Below are positions 25,050 through 34,172 of a stretch of 64,000 nucleotides of DNA, piece after piece. The DNA comes from Salinibacillus aidingensis. GTDB taxonomy: Bacteria; Bacillota; Bacilli; Bacillales; Alkalibacillaceae. Made by a program: the position numbers and the translations under genes. The DNA lies in the NCBI RefSeq assembly GCF_039522525.1, contig NZ_BAAADO010000002.1, positions 310,001 to 374,000 on the forward strand, in the 5' to 3' direction. How positions within the stretch are numbered: the stretch's first letter is position 1; each line of letters begins with the position of its first letter. The notes under the pieces were generated by a model that was given only the letters and a program-made list of their open reading frames with translations, did no database searches and had not been told where the DNA came from.

Positions 25050-26198
25050 TTATTCTTTCATCCCTTTAATCAATACCTCAGCAACTTCCGGACGAGAGAA
25101 TTCTTTTGGTGGCTTTTCTCCATTGCGAAGCAATCCGCGAACCTTTGTACCACTTAGATGGACATGATTCTCTTTATCATGTGGGCAGGTTTTTGCCGTT
25201 GCCATGTTTTCACATTTCGTGCAGTAGAAGGCATGCTCAAATTTGAAAATGGTAATGCCCAGCTCATCTTCAAATTGGCTGATAAACTCCTGAGCTTCAT
25301 AAGTGCCATAATAATCGCCTACACCAGCGTGATCACGGCCGACAATGAAGTGGGTACAGCCATAGTTTTTACGGACAATCGCATGCAGGATTGCTTCTTT
25401 AGGCCCGGCATAGCGCATCGCTGCAGGATAAATGACCAGGCGTGTACGATCTTCAGGGTAGTAGTTTTTCAAAATCACCTGATAGCTTTCCATACGTACA
25501 TCAGCTGGAATATCATCAGATTTGGTTTCCCCTACCAGCGGGTTAAGCAGCAGACCATCCACGGCTTCCAGTGCACACTTTTGAATATATTCGTGAGCTC
25601 TGTGTACAGGGTTACGGGTCTGGAAGCCAACAACCGTATTCCAGCCAAGATCGGCAAACATTTGACGGGTCTCACTTGGATCCATATAGAAGTTGGTGAA
25701 ACTACCATGATCTGGGCGATTTAACAAGGTAACCGGACCTGCTAAGTATACATCGCCACGCTCGTACAGCTTTTTCACTCCCGCATGCTCTTCATCAGTG
25801 GTGCCGTATACGTTTTGTGCCTCCCGCTTTTTATCGTACGTATACTTTTCCTCCAGCTGGAGAGTGCCGTATATGTAACCATCCTCCCCTTTAAGGGCGA
25901 TTTTTTCGCTTGTCTGGAAGGATTCTGCTTCCTCTGTGCTTACGGATAGCGTGATCGGGATACTCCAGACGGTTCCATCAGCTAAACGAGTATTTTCGAC
26001 AACACTTTCATAGTCTTTGGAGCCCATAAAACCTGTGAGAGGACTGAACCCTCCAATTCCAATTAACTCCAGGTCAGAAATGGCCCAGGGAGAAAGTGTT
26101 AACGTCTTGAGTGACTCTGCCTCTTTTAAAGCCTCTTCTCTTTCCTTTCCTTCCAATTCACGATTTACAAGTACGCCTCCATGTGCTTCTATTGTCAT
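25050..26198 (-). CDS. sat: Sulfate adenylyltransferase (ATP sulfurylase)
   Basis: 382 residues, the monomeric prokaryotic/archaeal type. Motifs: GFQTRNPVHRAHEYIQ (about 192-207; the Q-x-R-N-P-x-H-x-x-H ATP site), VGRDHAGVGDYYG (about 288-300) and, near the C-terminus, CTKCENMATAKTCPH, a zinc-binding Cys/His set. It makes adenosine phosphosulfate from ATP and sulfate. First gene of the sat-permease-cysC-cysQ operon. AGAGGAGG before the ATG. An extended -10 promoter lies 54-60 bases upstream. Confidence 0.95.
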   Translation of the reverse strand: MTIEAHGGVLVNRELEGKEREEALKEAESLKTLTLSPWAISDLELIGIGGFSPLTGFMGSKDYESVVENTRLADGTVWSIPITLSVSTEEAESFQTSEKIALKGEDGYIYGTLQLEEKYTYDKKREAQNVYGTTDEEHAGVKKLYERGDVYLAGPVTLLNRPDHGSFTNFYMDPSETRQMFADLGWNTVVGFQTRNPVHRAHEYIQKCALEAVDGLLLNPLVGETKSDDIPADVRMESYQVILKNYYPEDRTRLVIYPAAMRYAGPKEAILHAIVRKNYGCTHFIVGRDHAGVGDYYGTYEAQEFISQFEDELGITIFKFEHAFYCTKCENMATAKTCPHDKENHVHLSGTKVRGLLRNGEKPPKEFSRPEVAEVLIKGMKE

Positions 26199-26251
26199 GG
26201 TTTTACCTCCTCTAAATACTCTGAGTTCATCAGTTTTACAAACTAAAGAAT

Positions 26252-26260
26252 ATTATATCA
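26252..26260 (-). promoter_or_regulatory. Extended -10 promoter of the sat operon
   Basis: On the minus strand TGA-TATAAT is a perfect extended -10 element; a clear -35 was not found. It lies within the 72-base gap after the Alg13-like gene, so the sulfate operon can be expressed apart from the upstream polysaccharide genes. Confidence 0.5.
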
Positions 26261-26270
26261 TGTATTGTAA

Positions 26271-26750
26271 CTAGTTTTCCTCAATAAAATCATGCAAAAT
26301 CTTCAGCATCCGGTCCTTCCCGGAATGAAACGGCTTCGGCTCAAAATGCTCCGCCTGTTCAATCACATCCTCCAGGCTTTCCCCTTCACTCCAGCTCAGG
26401 ATATGTCCCTGCTTCTCAAACACATCCACAAGCTCCAGCTGGTGATCATCATTATGCTCTCCGTATTTCTGCAGGCGGGCGGCAGCGATAACTTTTTTGC
26501 CTTTCTTCAGACCTGTCGTCACAGATCCAGTCCCTGCGTGAGTAATAATCAATCGGGCCTGCTCAAATAATCTTTCCATTTCATCATAGCTCATAAATGG
26601 AATCAGCTTCATATGTTCACTGCTATATCTTGTATTCCCATTCTGAACGATAATCTCATCATCCACCAGACCGGATTGCTTAAGTCGTTCCATCTCATCG
26701 AGGAGTCTGGTAAAGGGAAGTTCATGGGTTCCTAAAATCACAAAAATCAA
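26271..26750 (-). CDS. Alg13-like glycosyltransferase catalytic half (PssE/CpsG type)
   Basis: 159 residues, GT28 C-terminal domain: IFVILGTHELPFTRL at the N-terminus, then IITHAGTGSVTTGLKKGKKVI (the UDP-sugar binding H-A-G-x-G-S region) and YGEHNDDHQLELV. Such proteins pair with an Alg14-like membrane anchor to form one glycosyltransferase. The start is the TTG at 26748-26750, which overlaps the TGA of the Alg14-like gene as TTGA; the longer frame upstream would read through the previous gene. This shows translational coupling of the two halves. Confidence 0.9.
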   Translation of the reverse strand: MIFVILGTHELPFTRLLDEMERLKQSGLVDDEIIVQNGNTRYSSEHMKLIPFMSYDEMERLFEQARLIITHAGTGSVTTGLKKGKKVIAAARLQKYGEHNDDHQLELVDVFEKQGHILSWSEGESLEDVIEQAEHFEPKPFHSGKDRMLKILHDFIEEN

Positions 26751-27220
26751 TAGATTGACCCCCCGTAGACGGCATTCGGATAAACGTCCTTCATGGATTC
26801 CCACTGGACAATAAATAAGTCCGCAATGGGGTAAACCATTTTTCCTGCCATCGTTGGACTGGACGATTTAGCAAAGCTTTCGATAAATACAACCTTTTTG
26901 CGAAACAGCTTTGCGATGTAACACATTGGCACCGCTGTATGCACACCGGTTGTAATAATGATGTCAGGCCGTTCGCGGAGAAAAATAAACAAGGACTTTA
27001 TAATGTTATAAGAAAATTTAAATATGTAGCGAAACGGATAATTTCGTGCCCCATAGACCAAAAACGACATCGGATACTTTTCTCCGAGCTGTTTCGTGAT
27101 GGCTGATTTCTCCGTTACGATATGATAATCATATTGTTTAAACAGGGACTCTAATTGTAATAATTGGGTTAAGTGGCCCCCTATGGATGAAATAAGAAGC
27201 AGCTTTTTCTTCTTTTTCAT
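26747..27220 (-). CDS. Alg14-like glycosyltransferase anchor half (PssD/CpsF type)
   Basis: 157 residues. KLLLISSIGGHLTQLLQL (7-24) is the typical N-terminal Rossmann start with G-G-H; a membrane-associated basic/hydrophobic stretch follows (about 75-100, FKFSYNIIKSLFIFL), then IITTGVHTAVPMCYIAK and IESFAKSSSPTMAGKMVY. Alg14-like proteins recruit the Alg13-like subunit to the membrane. It overlaps the GT4 gene upstream by four bases and the Alg13-like gene downstream by four bases, so all three are tightly coupled. Confidence 0.9.
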   Translation of the reverse strand: MKKKKKLLLISSIGGHLTQLLQLESLFKQYDYHIVTEKSAITKQLGEKYPMSFLVYGARNYPFRYIFKFSYNIIKSLFIFLRERPDIIITTGVHTAVPMCYIAKLFRKKVVFIESFAKSSSPTMAGKMVYPIADLFIVQWESMKDVYPNAVYGGSIY

Positions 27221-28326
27221 TGTGCTTTTCCTCCTATGCGGTCATATATGTCCATAAGGTTATCAAGCAGTTTTTCCTGGTCATTTTCCCAGGCTTTTCT
27301 TTCACCGTTTTCGATCAGTGTAGCGCGTAATTCCTCGCTATTCATTACCTTTTCGACGGCGTCAGCCAGGGATGCGGCATTCTTCGGCTCAAACGGCACC
27401 CCTGCATCCTGCAAGAGGTAGGTTAAGCCCCCGACATCGCTCCCCACAACAGGAGTGTGACAGGACATGGCTTCCAGGGCTACTAATCCAAAGCCTTCCA
27501 TATGGGATGGAAGCACAAATACATCAGCTGCCGCCATCCAAGTGGCAACCTCGGCCTGATCTTTAGGCGGATGGATATGGACCTCCTTCATAGCTTCCTC
27601 ATGAATCTTGTGCTTCATTTCATTCATGAATTCCTCATTTTTCACCGGCCCCATTAAGTGCAGCTCCAGATGAGGATTAGTTTGTTTCAGGCTTTTATAG
27701 GCCTCAAGCAGCTCCAGTAAACCTTTTTGCTTTATGAGGTTCCCGACAAACAATAAGGAAAATTTCTCCTGGGAGAGTCCAACTGCATCCTTTGCCTGGC
27801 CTTTATCCATCGGCTGGAATACCTGACGATTGACCCCCATATTGATGACGGCTGTTTTGTTCTCATCCACTTCAAAGGTTTCTGTAATATCCCTGCGCAG
27901 ATTTTCTCCAACCGCAACTACATAGTCAGCCTCCTGTAAAATCTGCTTGGTTTTCTTAAAGAAGAAACCGCCTTTTTTGGACATTTTATCAATATCCCCG
28001 CCATGTGCCGTTACGACAATTTTCGTGCCAAACCTTTTCTTGAACCATAATGCAAAGAGCCCACTCGGGAATACATAGTGGGCATGCACGAGGTCATAAC
28101 GACGTCCTTTGGTCAGGAAAACGAGGAGGATACGGATGAGCCATAACAAGTATTTCTTAAGGACAAATGGTTTGCCCATCCGCGGATCATGTACAGCGAC
28201 AACATCAAGATCCATCCCTCTGTCTTTAATGGCTTCCACCTGGTTTTTGACGAAGATGCCGAATGTTTGACTAATCTTTCCCGGATACATGTTACTTAGA
28301 ACTAAAACTCTTTTTTCTTTACCCAT
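27217..28326 (-). CDS. Glycosyltransferase family 4
   Basis: 369 residues, GT-B fold. N-terminal acceptor domain with RVLVLSNMYPGK (6-17) and HAHYVFPSGL; C-terminal donor domain with LLFVGNLIKQKG (about 195-206), FVLPSHMEGFGLVALEAMSC (about 279-298) containing the E-x7-E motif, and VVGSDVGG. Retaining glycosyltransferase that adds a sugar to the lipid-linked repeat on the cytosolic side. GGAGG precedes the ATG by 13 bases. Donor sugar cannot be told from sequence. Confidence 0.92.
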   Translation of the reverse strand: MGKEKRVLVLSNMYPGKISQTFGIFVKNQVEAIKDRGMDLDVVAVHDPRMGKPFVLKKYLLWLIRILLVFLTKGRRYDLVHAHYVFPSGLFALWFKKRFGTKIVVTAHGGDIDKMSKKGGFFFKKTKQILQEADYVVAVGENLRRDITETFEVDENKTAVINMGVNRQVFQPMDKGQAKDAVGLSQEKFSLLFVGNLIKQKGLLELLEAYKSLKQTNPHLELHLMGPVKNEEFMNEMKHKIHEEAMKEVHIHPPKDQAEVATWMAAADVFVLPSHMEGFGLVALEAMSCHTPVVGSDVGGLTYLLQDAGVPFEPKNAASLADAVEKVMNSEELRATLIENGERKAWENDQEKLLDNLMDIYDRIGGKAQ

Positions 28327-28374
28327 CTTTTGCTCGGTCCTCCAAGAAATACATAATGCTTGATTGATCCTATA

Positions 28375-29262
28375 TTAATTCAAGCGCTTCTGATATATTT
28401 GCTTTTTTAATTTGTAATTTTGATATACTGCCCATAGCAAAGTAGCTGTCCGGTTTGCCTGTTTAAATAATTTCGTATAATCATATCCTTCTTCTTTTAA
28501 ACGCGAAAACTGTCGGTAGTATGAAGAGGAATCTAATTCCAAAAAGCCTTCAACCGCTGTTATGCTAGCAGTTGCCGCTAATTCTGTTTTTATATAATTC
28601 AGTTCGATAAATCCATCGAATGCAATCGCCTGAGAACTGAAAACATCGATGGCCTGCTTTTTATATTTTAGCGTATCGGAAATATCAATAATACAATTAA
28701 TTTCATCAGGCGGGATGGGGCAATTAATTTCGTAAAGCCGAACCATACATGAATAATTCATTTGTCGTAAAGTATCAGATAGAATCTCACCGGTAGCTAC
28801 ATGGTCAGGATGTGCATCGACAAATGGGGTACAATAGATTAAGTCTGGCTGAATTTTTTCAATTATAGATTTTAATTTCTCCTGAGATTCATTATTACTT
28901 TTGACCTTTCCGTCTGGTAAATCCATATAATACACATCTTTAAACCCAATAATCCCCTGCACCTGGTTAATCTCATTTTTTCTTGCAGCTGTTAATTCTG
29001 TTTTATCTAAATCACTGACACTGTTTGATCCATCTGTTACGAATACACAGTAGACCTCAGCACCTGTTTGAGTATGTTTATGCAAAGTACCACCCGCACC
29101 GATTGTCTCATCATCCATATGAGGGGCTAAAACAAGAACTTTTCGAGCTTTCCCTACTTCTGTTAAAGGCCTGGATGCCTGATAGTGGCGCTTTAGAACA
29201 AAACGGGTAATCGGTGTAAGAATGGGCTTGCTTATATTTATAATGAATTCTTTTATACTCAA
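28375..29262 (-). CDS. PIG-L (LmbE-like) family de-N-acetylase
   Basis: 295 residues. Zinc site motifs: LVLAPHMDDETIGAGG (about 44-59, H-x-D-D) and DAHPDHVATGE (about 146-156, H-x-x-H). PIG-L proteins remove acetyl groups from GlcNAc-type sugars or related amides on glycoconjugates. In this locus it may deacetylate an aminosugar, exposing an amine that could also be N-sulfated (inference). Start is TTG at 29260-29262 with AAGGAG ten bases before. Ends 49 bases before the GT4 gene. Confidence 0.88.
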   Translation of the reverse strand: MSIKEFIINISKPILTPITRFVLKRHYQASRPLTEVGKARKVLVLAPHMDDETIGAGGTLHKHTQTGAEVYCVFVTDGSNSVSDLDKTELTAARKNEINQVQGIIGFKDVYYMDLPDGKVKSNNESQEKLKSIIEKIQPDLIYCTPFVDAHPDHVATGEILSDTLRQMNYSCMVRLYEINCPIPPDEINCIIDISDTLKYKKQAIDVFSSQAIAFDGFIELNYIKTELAATASITAVEGFLELDSSSYYRQFSRLKEEGYDYTKLFKQANRTATLLWAVYQNYKLKKQIYQKRLN

Positions 29263-29459
29263 CGTGCTACTCTCCTTAATACATTTATTTGTATTTATTT
29301 GCTCAGTTAACCGGATTATACAGACTTGTTATGGAATGCACCTTAACATGTTTATTATACCAGTTTTACGAACAATGAAAATCCATATGTACATTATGTT
29401 CCTTCACATATATTTTTTTGATACAATAAAGTGGAATAACGATGTAAGGAGTTAAATCC

Positions 29460-30275
29460 ATGAAAAACCTATTAAGAAAAATTTATCATATCCCCCGAAA
29501 TATAGAAAGACAAAAGTTAAATAAGCAGGCCACAATTAATCCAAGTCCGTTATTCGTTTTAGGGAACCAGAAAAGTGGTACCTCTGCCATAGGTGCTTTA
29601 TTAGCTGAGCTCACCAATAAGTCGGTTACCATTGATTTAGTAGGAATTTACGAGCCTAACCAAACAAAATTACATAAACAAGAAATTACCTTCCCTGAGT
29701 TTGTGAAAAAAAATAAATATGATTTCTCCAAAGAGATTATTAAGGAGCCTTCTTTAACTTTTCTGTATGATGACATCAAATCCTATTTTGAAACAAATAC
29801 AAATGTCTTTATTGTCAGAGACCCCCGCGATAATCTAAGAAGCATTTTAAACCGCGTCGATCTGCCTGGTAATGTGGAAGACTTGGCAGAGACATTTCCG
29901 ACTGAATGGAAAAAGGCCCCTGTCAACTGGAAGCGTGTCATTGACAGCAGATGGCTGGGAATGCCGGGAGATAATTATATCGAATGGATGGCTTATCGCT
30001 GGTTAAAGTGCATCGAAATTTATGAGCAAAACAAGGAAGATTTCATTTTAATTAAGTATGAGGATTTCATAGCTGACAAGGAAGGTTCGATAAAAAAATT
30101 AGCTGAACAGCTGGATTTACCGGTTCTCAACGACATTTCCAGCAAGGTGGACATACAATATCAGCCTGCAGGGAATCGAAAGGTAAATAAGAAGGAATTC
30201 TTCGGAGAGAAAAACCTCAAGCGTATTGAGGATATATGCGGTACCAAAATGAAAGAATATGGATATGAATTTTGA
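29460..30275 (+). CDS. Sulfotransferase (PAPS-dependent), family 1
   Basis: 271 residues. The 5'-phosphosulfate loop is LFVLGNQKSGTSAIG (about 31-45, K-S-G-T-S) and the 3'-phosphate site is VFIVRDPRDNLRSILNR (about 118-134, R-D-P-R-D...S). W-containing C-terminal YIEWMAYRWLKC and the EDF region follow the sulfotransferase fold. It transfers sulfate from PAPS to a sugar or lipid hydroxyl/amine. It is the only + strand gene in the polysaccharide block, divergent from the PIG-L gene. AAGGAG nine bases before the ATG. Cytosolic; no TM. Acceptor unknown. Confidence 0.88.
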   Translation: MKNLLRKIYHIPRNIERQKLNKQATINPSPLFVLGNQKSGTSAIGALLAELTNKSVTIDLVGIYEPNQTKLHKQEITFPEFVKKNKYDFSKEIIKEPSLTFLYDDIKSYFETNTNVFIVRDPRDNLRSILNRVDLPGNVEDLAETFPTEWKKAPVNWKRVIDSRWLGMPGDNYIEWMAYRWLKCIEIYEQNKEDFILIKYEDFIADKEGSIKKLAEQLDLPVLNDISSKVDIQYQPAGNRKVNKKEFFGEKNLKRIEDICGTKMKEYGYEF

Positions 30276-30290
30276 TTTCTGATATATATG

Positions 30291-30330
30291 AAAAGACCTA
30301 AGTCGTTTTTATGACTTAGGTCTTCCATTT
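30291..30330 (+). terminator. Terminator of the + strand sulfotransferase gene
   Basis: AAGACCTAAGTC (293-304) pairs with GACTTAGGTCTT (313-324), then CCATTT; bidirectional in shape. Confidence 0.75.
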
Positions 30331-30377
30331 ATCATCACATGGATATGTGCCTTGGGGAGTGGTGCTTCTCCCTGGGC

Positions 30378-30417
30378 ACATCCTTTAGTTCTCTAAAGCA
30401 GTTGGGGACTGACCCCA
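30378..30417. repeat. Family B repeat, copy 2, overlapping a coding end
   Basis: CTTTAGTTCTCTAAAGCAG then GGGGACTGACCCC: two small palindromes in the same order as at 38710-38745 and 2905-2940. The last nine codons and the stop of the sulfotransferase gene at 30385 lie inside it. An imperfect hairpin (GGATATGTGCC/GGCACATCC) lies at 30338-30381. Confidence 0.75.
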
Positions 30418-31377
30418 GGTATACCCCATATTCTCCATGAGCTCCCTGCAGTACTGTTCCACGACTTGCTGTTGTTCTTCACTTAAGTTTTTCTTCCACT
30501 TTCCAATTGAGCTTGGATTCACCGGTTTATATAAATTGGTATGGTGTGAAAGACGGGTATCCTTTAACTGATCCACACCTTCTACGTGATGCAGCATGGA
30601 TTCTTCAAATTCAATTCCAAGAAATTCACAAACCTGTCTGAGAACAGGCTCCGGATTACGGACCAGCTCTTCATAGTAAACTTCCATATAACGATTGGAT
30701 CCAACTTTCTTCCCGAATTTCTGAGCCGTATTTATACTATTAATCCACCGTTGACTGGCTCCCTCTGCATCCTGATAAAGACCTGCCTTGATGTAGGAGC
30801 TGACTACATCTCTGGCGTCACGAATCATATGAATAAATTGACTATCAGGGAAAACCTTATCGATAAGCTTTAGGGAGAAGGTGTTTATGGGAGTCTTGTC
30901 TCCCCATCTCGTAAAAGTTTCTTTATTTTCCCGCCCGTAAAAGCTGTAAAAACTATGGATGAGAAACTCTAAATTACGATTTTTCCTCTCAATTTTAATG
31001 GCTTCCTTATAGAATTCACGAATATCCATGCCCCAGCGCGGAAACCCATGATGACGTTCAAACACCGCACAAAAGACCCCACAAAGGTCTTCCCATTCCA
31101 TATAGCGGTACATTTTATATTTTCGAATGGCCTCGCCCAGCACAAAGCTTTCCGGTGGTATGACAATTTCATCCTTCTGGGAGAGCATGCTGCGAAACAG
31201 TGTATTCCCTGATCGCCCGGATCCAACAATAAAGAATGGATTAAAGTGTTCACTATGATTGATTTTGTGCGATCTCTTCAGGATATTTTTCAGATCGGTT
31301 GACCAATCGTACATCGTATACAAAGAAGGATGATTTCCGTAATGCTTTTTGACTGTCTTTTGAATCCTGCTTTTCAT
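30385..31377 (-). CDS. Sulfotransferase (PAPS-dependent), second
   Basis: 330 residues. FFIVGSGRSGNTLFRSMLS (about 47-65) is the 5'-phosphosulfate loop (S-G-R-S-G-N-T) and FIHMIRDARDVVSSYIKAG (about 180-198) the 3'-phosphate site. TRWGDKTPINT and YEELVRNPEPVLRQVCEFLG complete the Sulfotransfer_3-like pattern. It belongs to a different subfamily from the 29460 gene, so two positions or two acceptors may be sulfated. The final residues GQSPTALEN are encoded by a dispersed palindromic repeat. AAAGGGG precedes the ATG; it follows the flippase gene by 39 bases. Confidence 0.9.
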   Translation of the reverse strand: MKSRIQKTVKKHYGNHPSLYTMYDWSTDLKNILKRSHKINHSEHFNPFFIVGSGRSGNTLFRSMLSQKDEIVIPPESFVLGEAIRKYKMYRYMEWEDLCGVFCAVFERHHGFPRWGMDIREFYKEAIKIERKNRNLEFLIHSFYSFYGRENKETFTRWGDKTPINTFSLKLIDKVFPDSQFIHMIRDARDVVSSYIKAGLYQDAEGASQRWINSINTAQKFGKKVGSNRYMEVYYEELVRNPEPVLRQVCEFLGIEFEESMLHHVEGVDQLKDTRLSHHTNLYKPVNPSSIGKWKKNLSEEQQQVVEQYCRELMENMGYTWGQSPTALEN

Positions 31378-31416
31378 ACTGTTTTCCCCTTTAACATTGT
31401 TAAATTAGGTTCTATA

Positions 31417-32646
31417 TTAAAAGAATTTATAAACCTTTACCTGGAATCTTCTTGAGACGACAATATAGCCAATGGTATTTGTCAGCATAATGGCTATCAT
31501 ACTCGCAAAAGCTGCTCCATTCATCCCGTATTCAGGGATTAACAAGTAGTTTAAGACGACGTTTACTGCAGCCGCTACAAAGTTTGCATACATTTGAAAC
31601 TTAGGTTTTCCAGTCATGGACAGCATAATCCATACGCTGCCTACTGCTACGTTAAAGAATTGTGCAATGTTCCGTAATAACAGAGCGAATTGACCTTCAA
31701 CAACTTCCTCTCCGAATACCCATAAGACGAAATCGTCAAAGATGTATAACAGACAGAAATAGGCAAAGGCAAATAAAGCCAGAATTCTCGTTGATTTAAT
31801 GTAAATAGACCTTAATTCATCCATTTTCTCCTGGTGAAACAGGTTGGAGATTCTTGGCGCAAATACAGTGTTAAACACAAATAGAAACAGAGAAATGGTA
31901 CTGGAGATCTGAAAGGTGATCTGGTATATCCCCACTTCTTTACTGGTTGCCATATTTCCCAGCATAATAATATCCACTTTATTAATGATGGTTGACATCA
32001 ACGTAGCAAAAATCAAGGGAAAGGAATATTTTAAATATCCCCAGTCCTTATGAATCCCCTGAAACTTATCCCTCTGATGAAAAATATATATGATATTCGC
32101 GATAATAAAGGAAATGTAAACAGCAATGGCTATACTGTATTCGTTTTGTCCGATAAAAAAATAACATGCGACAACGAATGCCACCCGTAGCAGAATAGCT
32201 ACAAAGCCATTAATGAAATAGTATTCCTTAATTTTACCTTCTGACCGGTATAAGGCAAAAAACAGTTGCTCTGCTGAGGCTAACCATATAAGAGGTAAGG
32301 TGAACCAAATATAGGGTTCATTGATAATAAAACCGGCGATTAATGACAAGCCAAAAGCCATTATAAAGTTTACAAGAAAACTAAAGGAAACATGTTTAAA
32401 TTTATTTTTGGGAATGGAGTACATTAATCCATTGTCAAGTCCGGCCTTTGCCGGAATCATTAATAACGTAACAATTGTAAATGCATATGTATAAACGCCA
32501 AAGGTTTCAACCCCATACAAACGGGTACATAGTAATGAGAAGAGCATCGTAAATACTAAATAAGATATTCTCCCAAAAAACGATTCCATTAATTTTTTCA
32601 GAAAGGTACTTTGCTTAAATTGATTGATCATTGTTTTAACGGACAT
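31417..32646 (-). CDS. Wzx-like polysaccharide flippase (MATE/MVF superfamily)
   Basis: 409 residues, about 12 TM helices, polysaccharide biosynthesis protein family (PF01943/PF13440). Typical starts: FFGRISYLVFTMLFSLLCTRLYGVETFGVYTYAF (helix 1-2) and KVDIIMLGNMATSKEVGIYQ in the middle, then MNGAAFASMIAIMLTN near the end. It flips the undecaprenyl-linked repeat unit to the outer face. GGAGGAG precedes the ATG. Preceded by a terminator after the Ugd gene, so it may start its own transcript with the sulfotransferase gene behind it. Confidence 0.9.
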   Translation of the reverse strand: MSVKTMINQFKQSTFLKKLMESFFGRISYLVFTMLFSLLCTRLYGVETFGVYTYAFTIVTLLMIPAKAGLDNGLMYSIPKNKFKHVSFSFLVNFIMAFGLSLIAGFIINEPYIWFTLPLIWLASAEQLFFALYRSEGKIKEYYFINGFVAILLRVAFVVACYFFIGQNEYSIAIAVYISFIIANIIYIFHQRDKFQGIHKDWGYLKYSFPLIFATLMSTIINKVDIIMLGNMATSKEVGIYQITFQISSTISLFLFVFNTVFAPRISNLFHQEKMDELRSIYIKSTRILALFAFAYFCLLYIFDDFVLWVFGEEVVEGQFALLLRNIAQFFNVAVGSVWIMLSMTGKPKFQMYANFVAAAVNVVLNYLLIPEYGMNGAAFASMIAIMLTNTIGYIVVSRRFQVKVYKFF

Positions 32647-32795
32647 CTTACTCCTCCATTACCTTCACCTATTCGGAAACTCATGCCTGATGGTGCTGCT
32701 TTGCTCTATATCATTCGAATACGTAACTATCATATAAGGGGTGCATTTATTATAAATAATGCCTGTTTATAAATCAATTTCTTTTACATTGAACA

Positions 32796-32836
32796 AAATG
32801 AAAGCTCCTTTCATCAAAGACAAAAGGAACTTTCAC
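32796..32836 (-). terminator. Terminator of the galU-ugd unit
   Basis: On the minus strand GAAAGTTCCTTT pairs with AAAGGAGCTTTC, followed by ATTTTGTT. Lies just after the Ugd stop. Confidence 0.7.
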
Positions 32837-32851
32837 CTTGGAATATCATTT

Positions 32852-34147
32852 TTATGGTCGTCCAATGGAATAATACTCAAGTCCCGCTTCTTTCACCTTA
32901 TTAAGAGCAAAACAATTCCGACCATCAAATAAGACCGGCTGATTAAGGTTTTGTTTATATTTTTCCATTGGATACTCTTTGATTTCCTTCCAATCCGTTA
33001 AAATAACCGCAAAATCAGCAGACTTTACTGCTTCATCGATACTATCCATGTAGGCAACATCTTTTGGTAAGACTTTTTTCGCGTTTTCCATGGCTACGGG
33101 ATCGTATGCTTGAATGTTAACCCCTCGTTCAACCAGATCCTTAGATAAAGGAATCGATGGTGCTTCCCGCATGTCATCCGTATTCGGTTTAAATGACAGC
33201 CCTAATAGAGCTACCGTTTTGCCCGACAGGTCTCCAAACCTTTGCAGCATTTTGTCTATAATCACTTTCTTCTGCTGCTCATTGACTTCCACCACACTTT
33301 GGAGGATTGGCATTTCATAATCCACATTGCGACCAATCGAAACCAGTGCGTTGGTATCTTTAGGGAAGCATGATCCCCCGTAACCGATGCCTGCATTCAG
33401 GAAGCTGTTGCCGATACGCTTATCCATACCTATTCCTTCTGCCACGTTTTCTACATTGGCACCCATTCTGTCACAGAGATTGGCGATTTCATTGATAAAG
33501 CTGATTTTCGTGGCCAAGAAGGCATTCGCAGCATATTTAATCATTTCTGCACTGCGTAAATCGGTTTTCACAATCGGAATATTAAAAGGCTTATTGACGT
33601 CTTCAATTGCCTTTAATGCTTCCTCATTATCCGAGCCAATTACAATCCTGTCACCATTAAACGTATCAAAAACCGCTGAGCCCTGACGAAGGAATTCAGG
33701 GTTGGATACTATTTCAATGGAGATATTCTGAGTCAGGTTTTCAGTAATTCTGTTTTTAATATGTTCATTAGTTCCAATCGGCACCGTACTTTTTGTTACT
33801 ACAATAGCATCATTTTTCAAGTGCTTAGCAATGCTGTCACAAGCTGCATTTATAAAGGTTAAATCTGCTGAGCCATCCTCTGCCTGAGGGGTACCCACGC
33901 CAATATAAACCGCTTCTTTTGCTTCTAAACCTTCCTCATAGTCTGTTGTAAACCGTACCGTCTCTTTGGCAATGTTCTTCTCCAAAAGTTCTTCTAAGCC
34001 ATTTTCATAAATAGGTGACTTTCCATTTTTTAAGGCCTCAATTTTATTTTCATCAATGTCAATACAGGTTACCTGATGTCCTATTTCAGCAAGACACACA
34101 CCGGTGACCAGACCAACATAACCTGTACCAATCACAGCTATATTCAT
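32852..34147 (-). CDS. ugd: UDP-glucose 6-dehydrogenase
   Basis: 431 residues. N-terminal NAD fold (IAVIGTGYVGLVTGVCLAE, 3-21), EFLRQGSA substrate loop, catalytic cysteine in GYGGSCFPKDTNAL (about 254-267) and C-terminal UDP-binding part (FKPNTDDMREAPS). This motif set belongs to UDP-glucose enzymes (TuaD/Ugd), unlike the UDP-HexNAc type at 3352. It supplies UDP-glucuronate. 25 bases after galU on the same strand; the pair makes UDP-glucose then UDP-GlcA. AAGGGAAGG before the ATG. Confidence 0.95.
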   Translation of the reverse strand: MNIAVIGTGYVGLVTGVCLAEIGHQVTCIDIDENKIEALKNGKSPIYENGLEELLEKNIAKETVRFTTDYEEGLEAKEAVYIGVGTPQAEDGSADLTFINAACDSIAKHLKNDAIVVTKSTVPIGTNEHIKNRITENLTQNISIEIVSNPEFLRQGSAVFDTFNGDRIVIGSDNEEALKAIEDVNKPFNIPIVKTDLRSAEMIKYAANAFLATKISFINEIANLCDRMGANVENVAEGIGMDKRIGNSFLNAGIGYGGSCFPKDTNALVSIGRNVDYEMPILQSVVEVNEQQKKVIIDKMLQRFGDLSGKTVALLGLSFKPNTDDMREAPSIPLSKDLVERGVNIQAYDPVAMENAKKVLPKDVAYMDSIDEAVKSADFAVILTDWKEIKEYPMEKYKQNLNQPVLFDGRNCFALNKVKEAGLEYYSIGRP

Positions 34148-34172
34148 GTGAAAAACCTTCCCTTATTGAAAT

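Noticed and set aside
21749..26198. Standard assimilatory sulfate reduction operon
   Set aside because: No PAPS/APS reductase or sulfite reductase gene is present in the window, and sulfotransferase genes lie close by.
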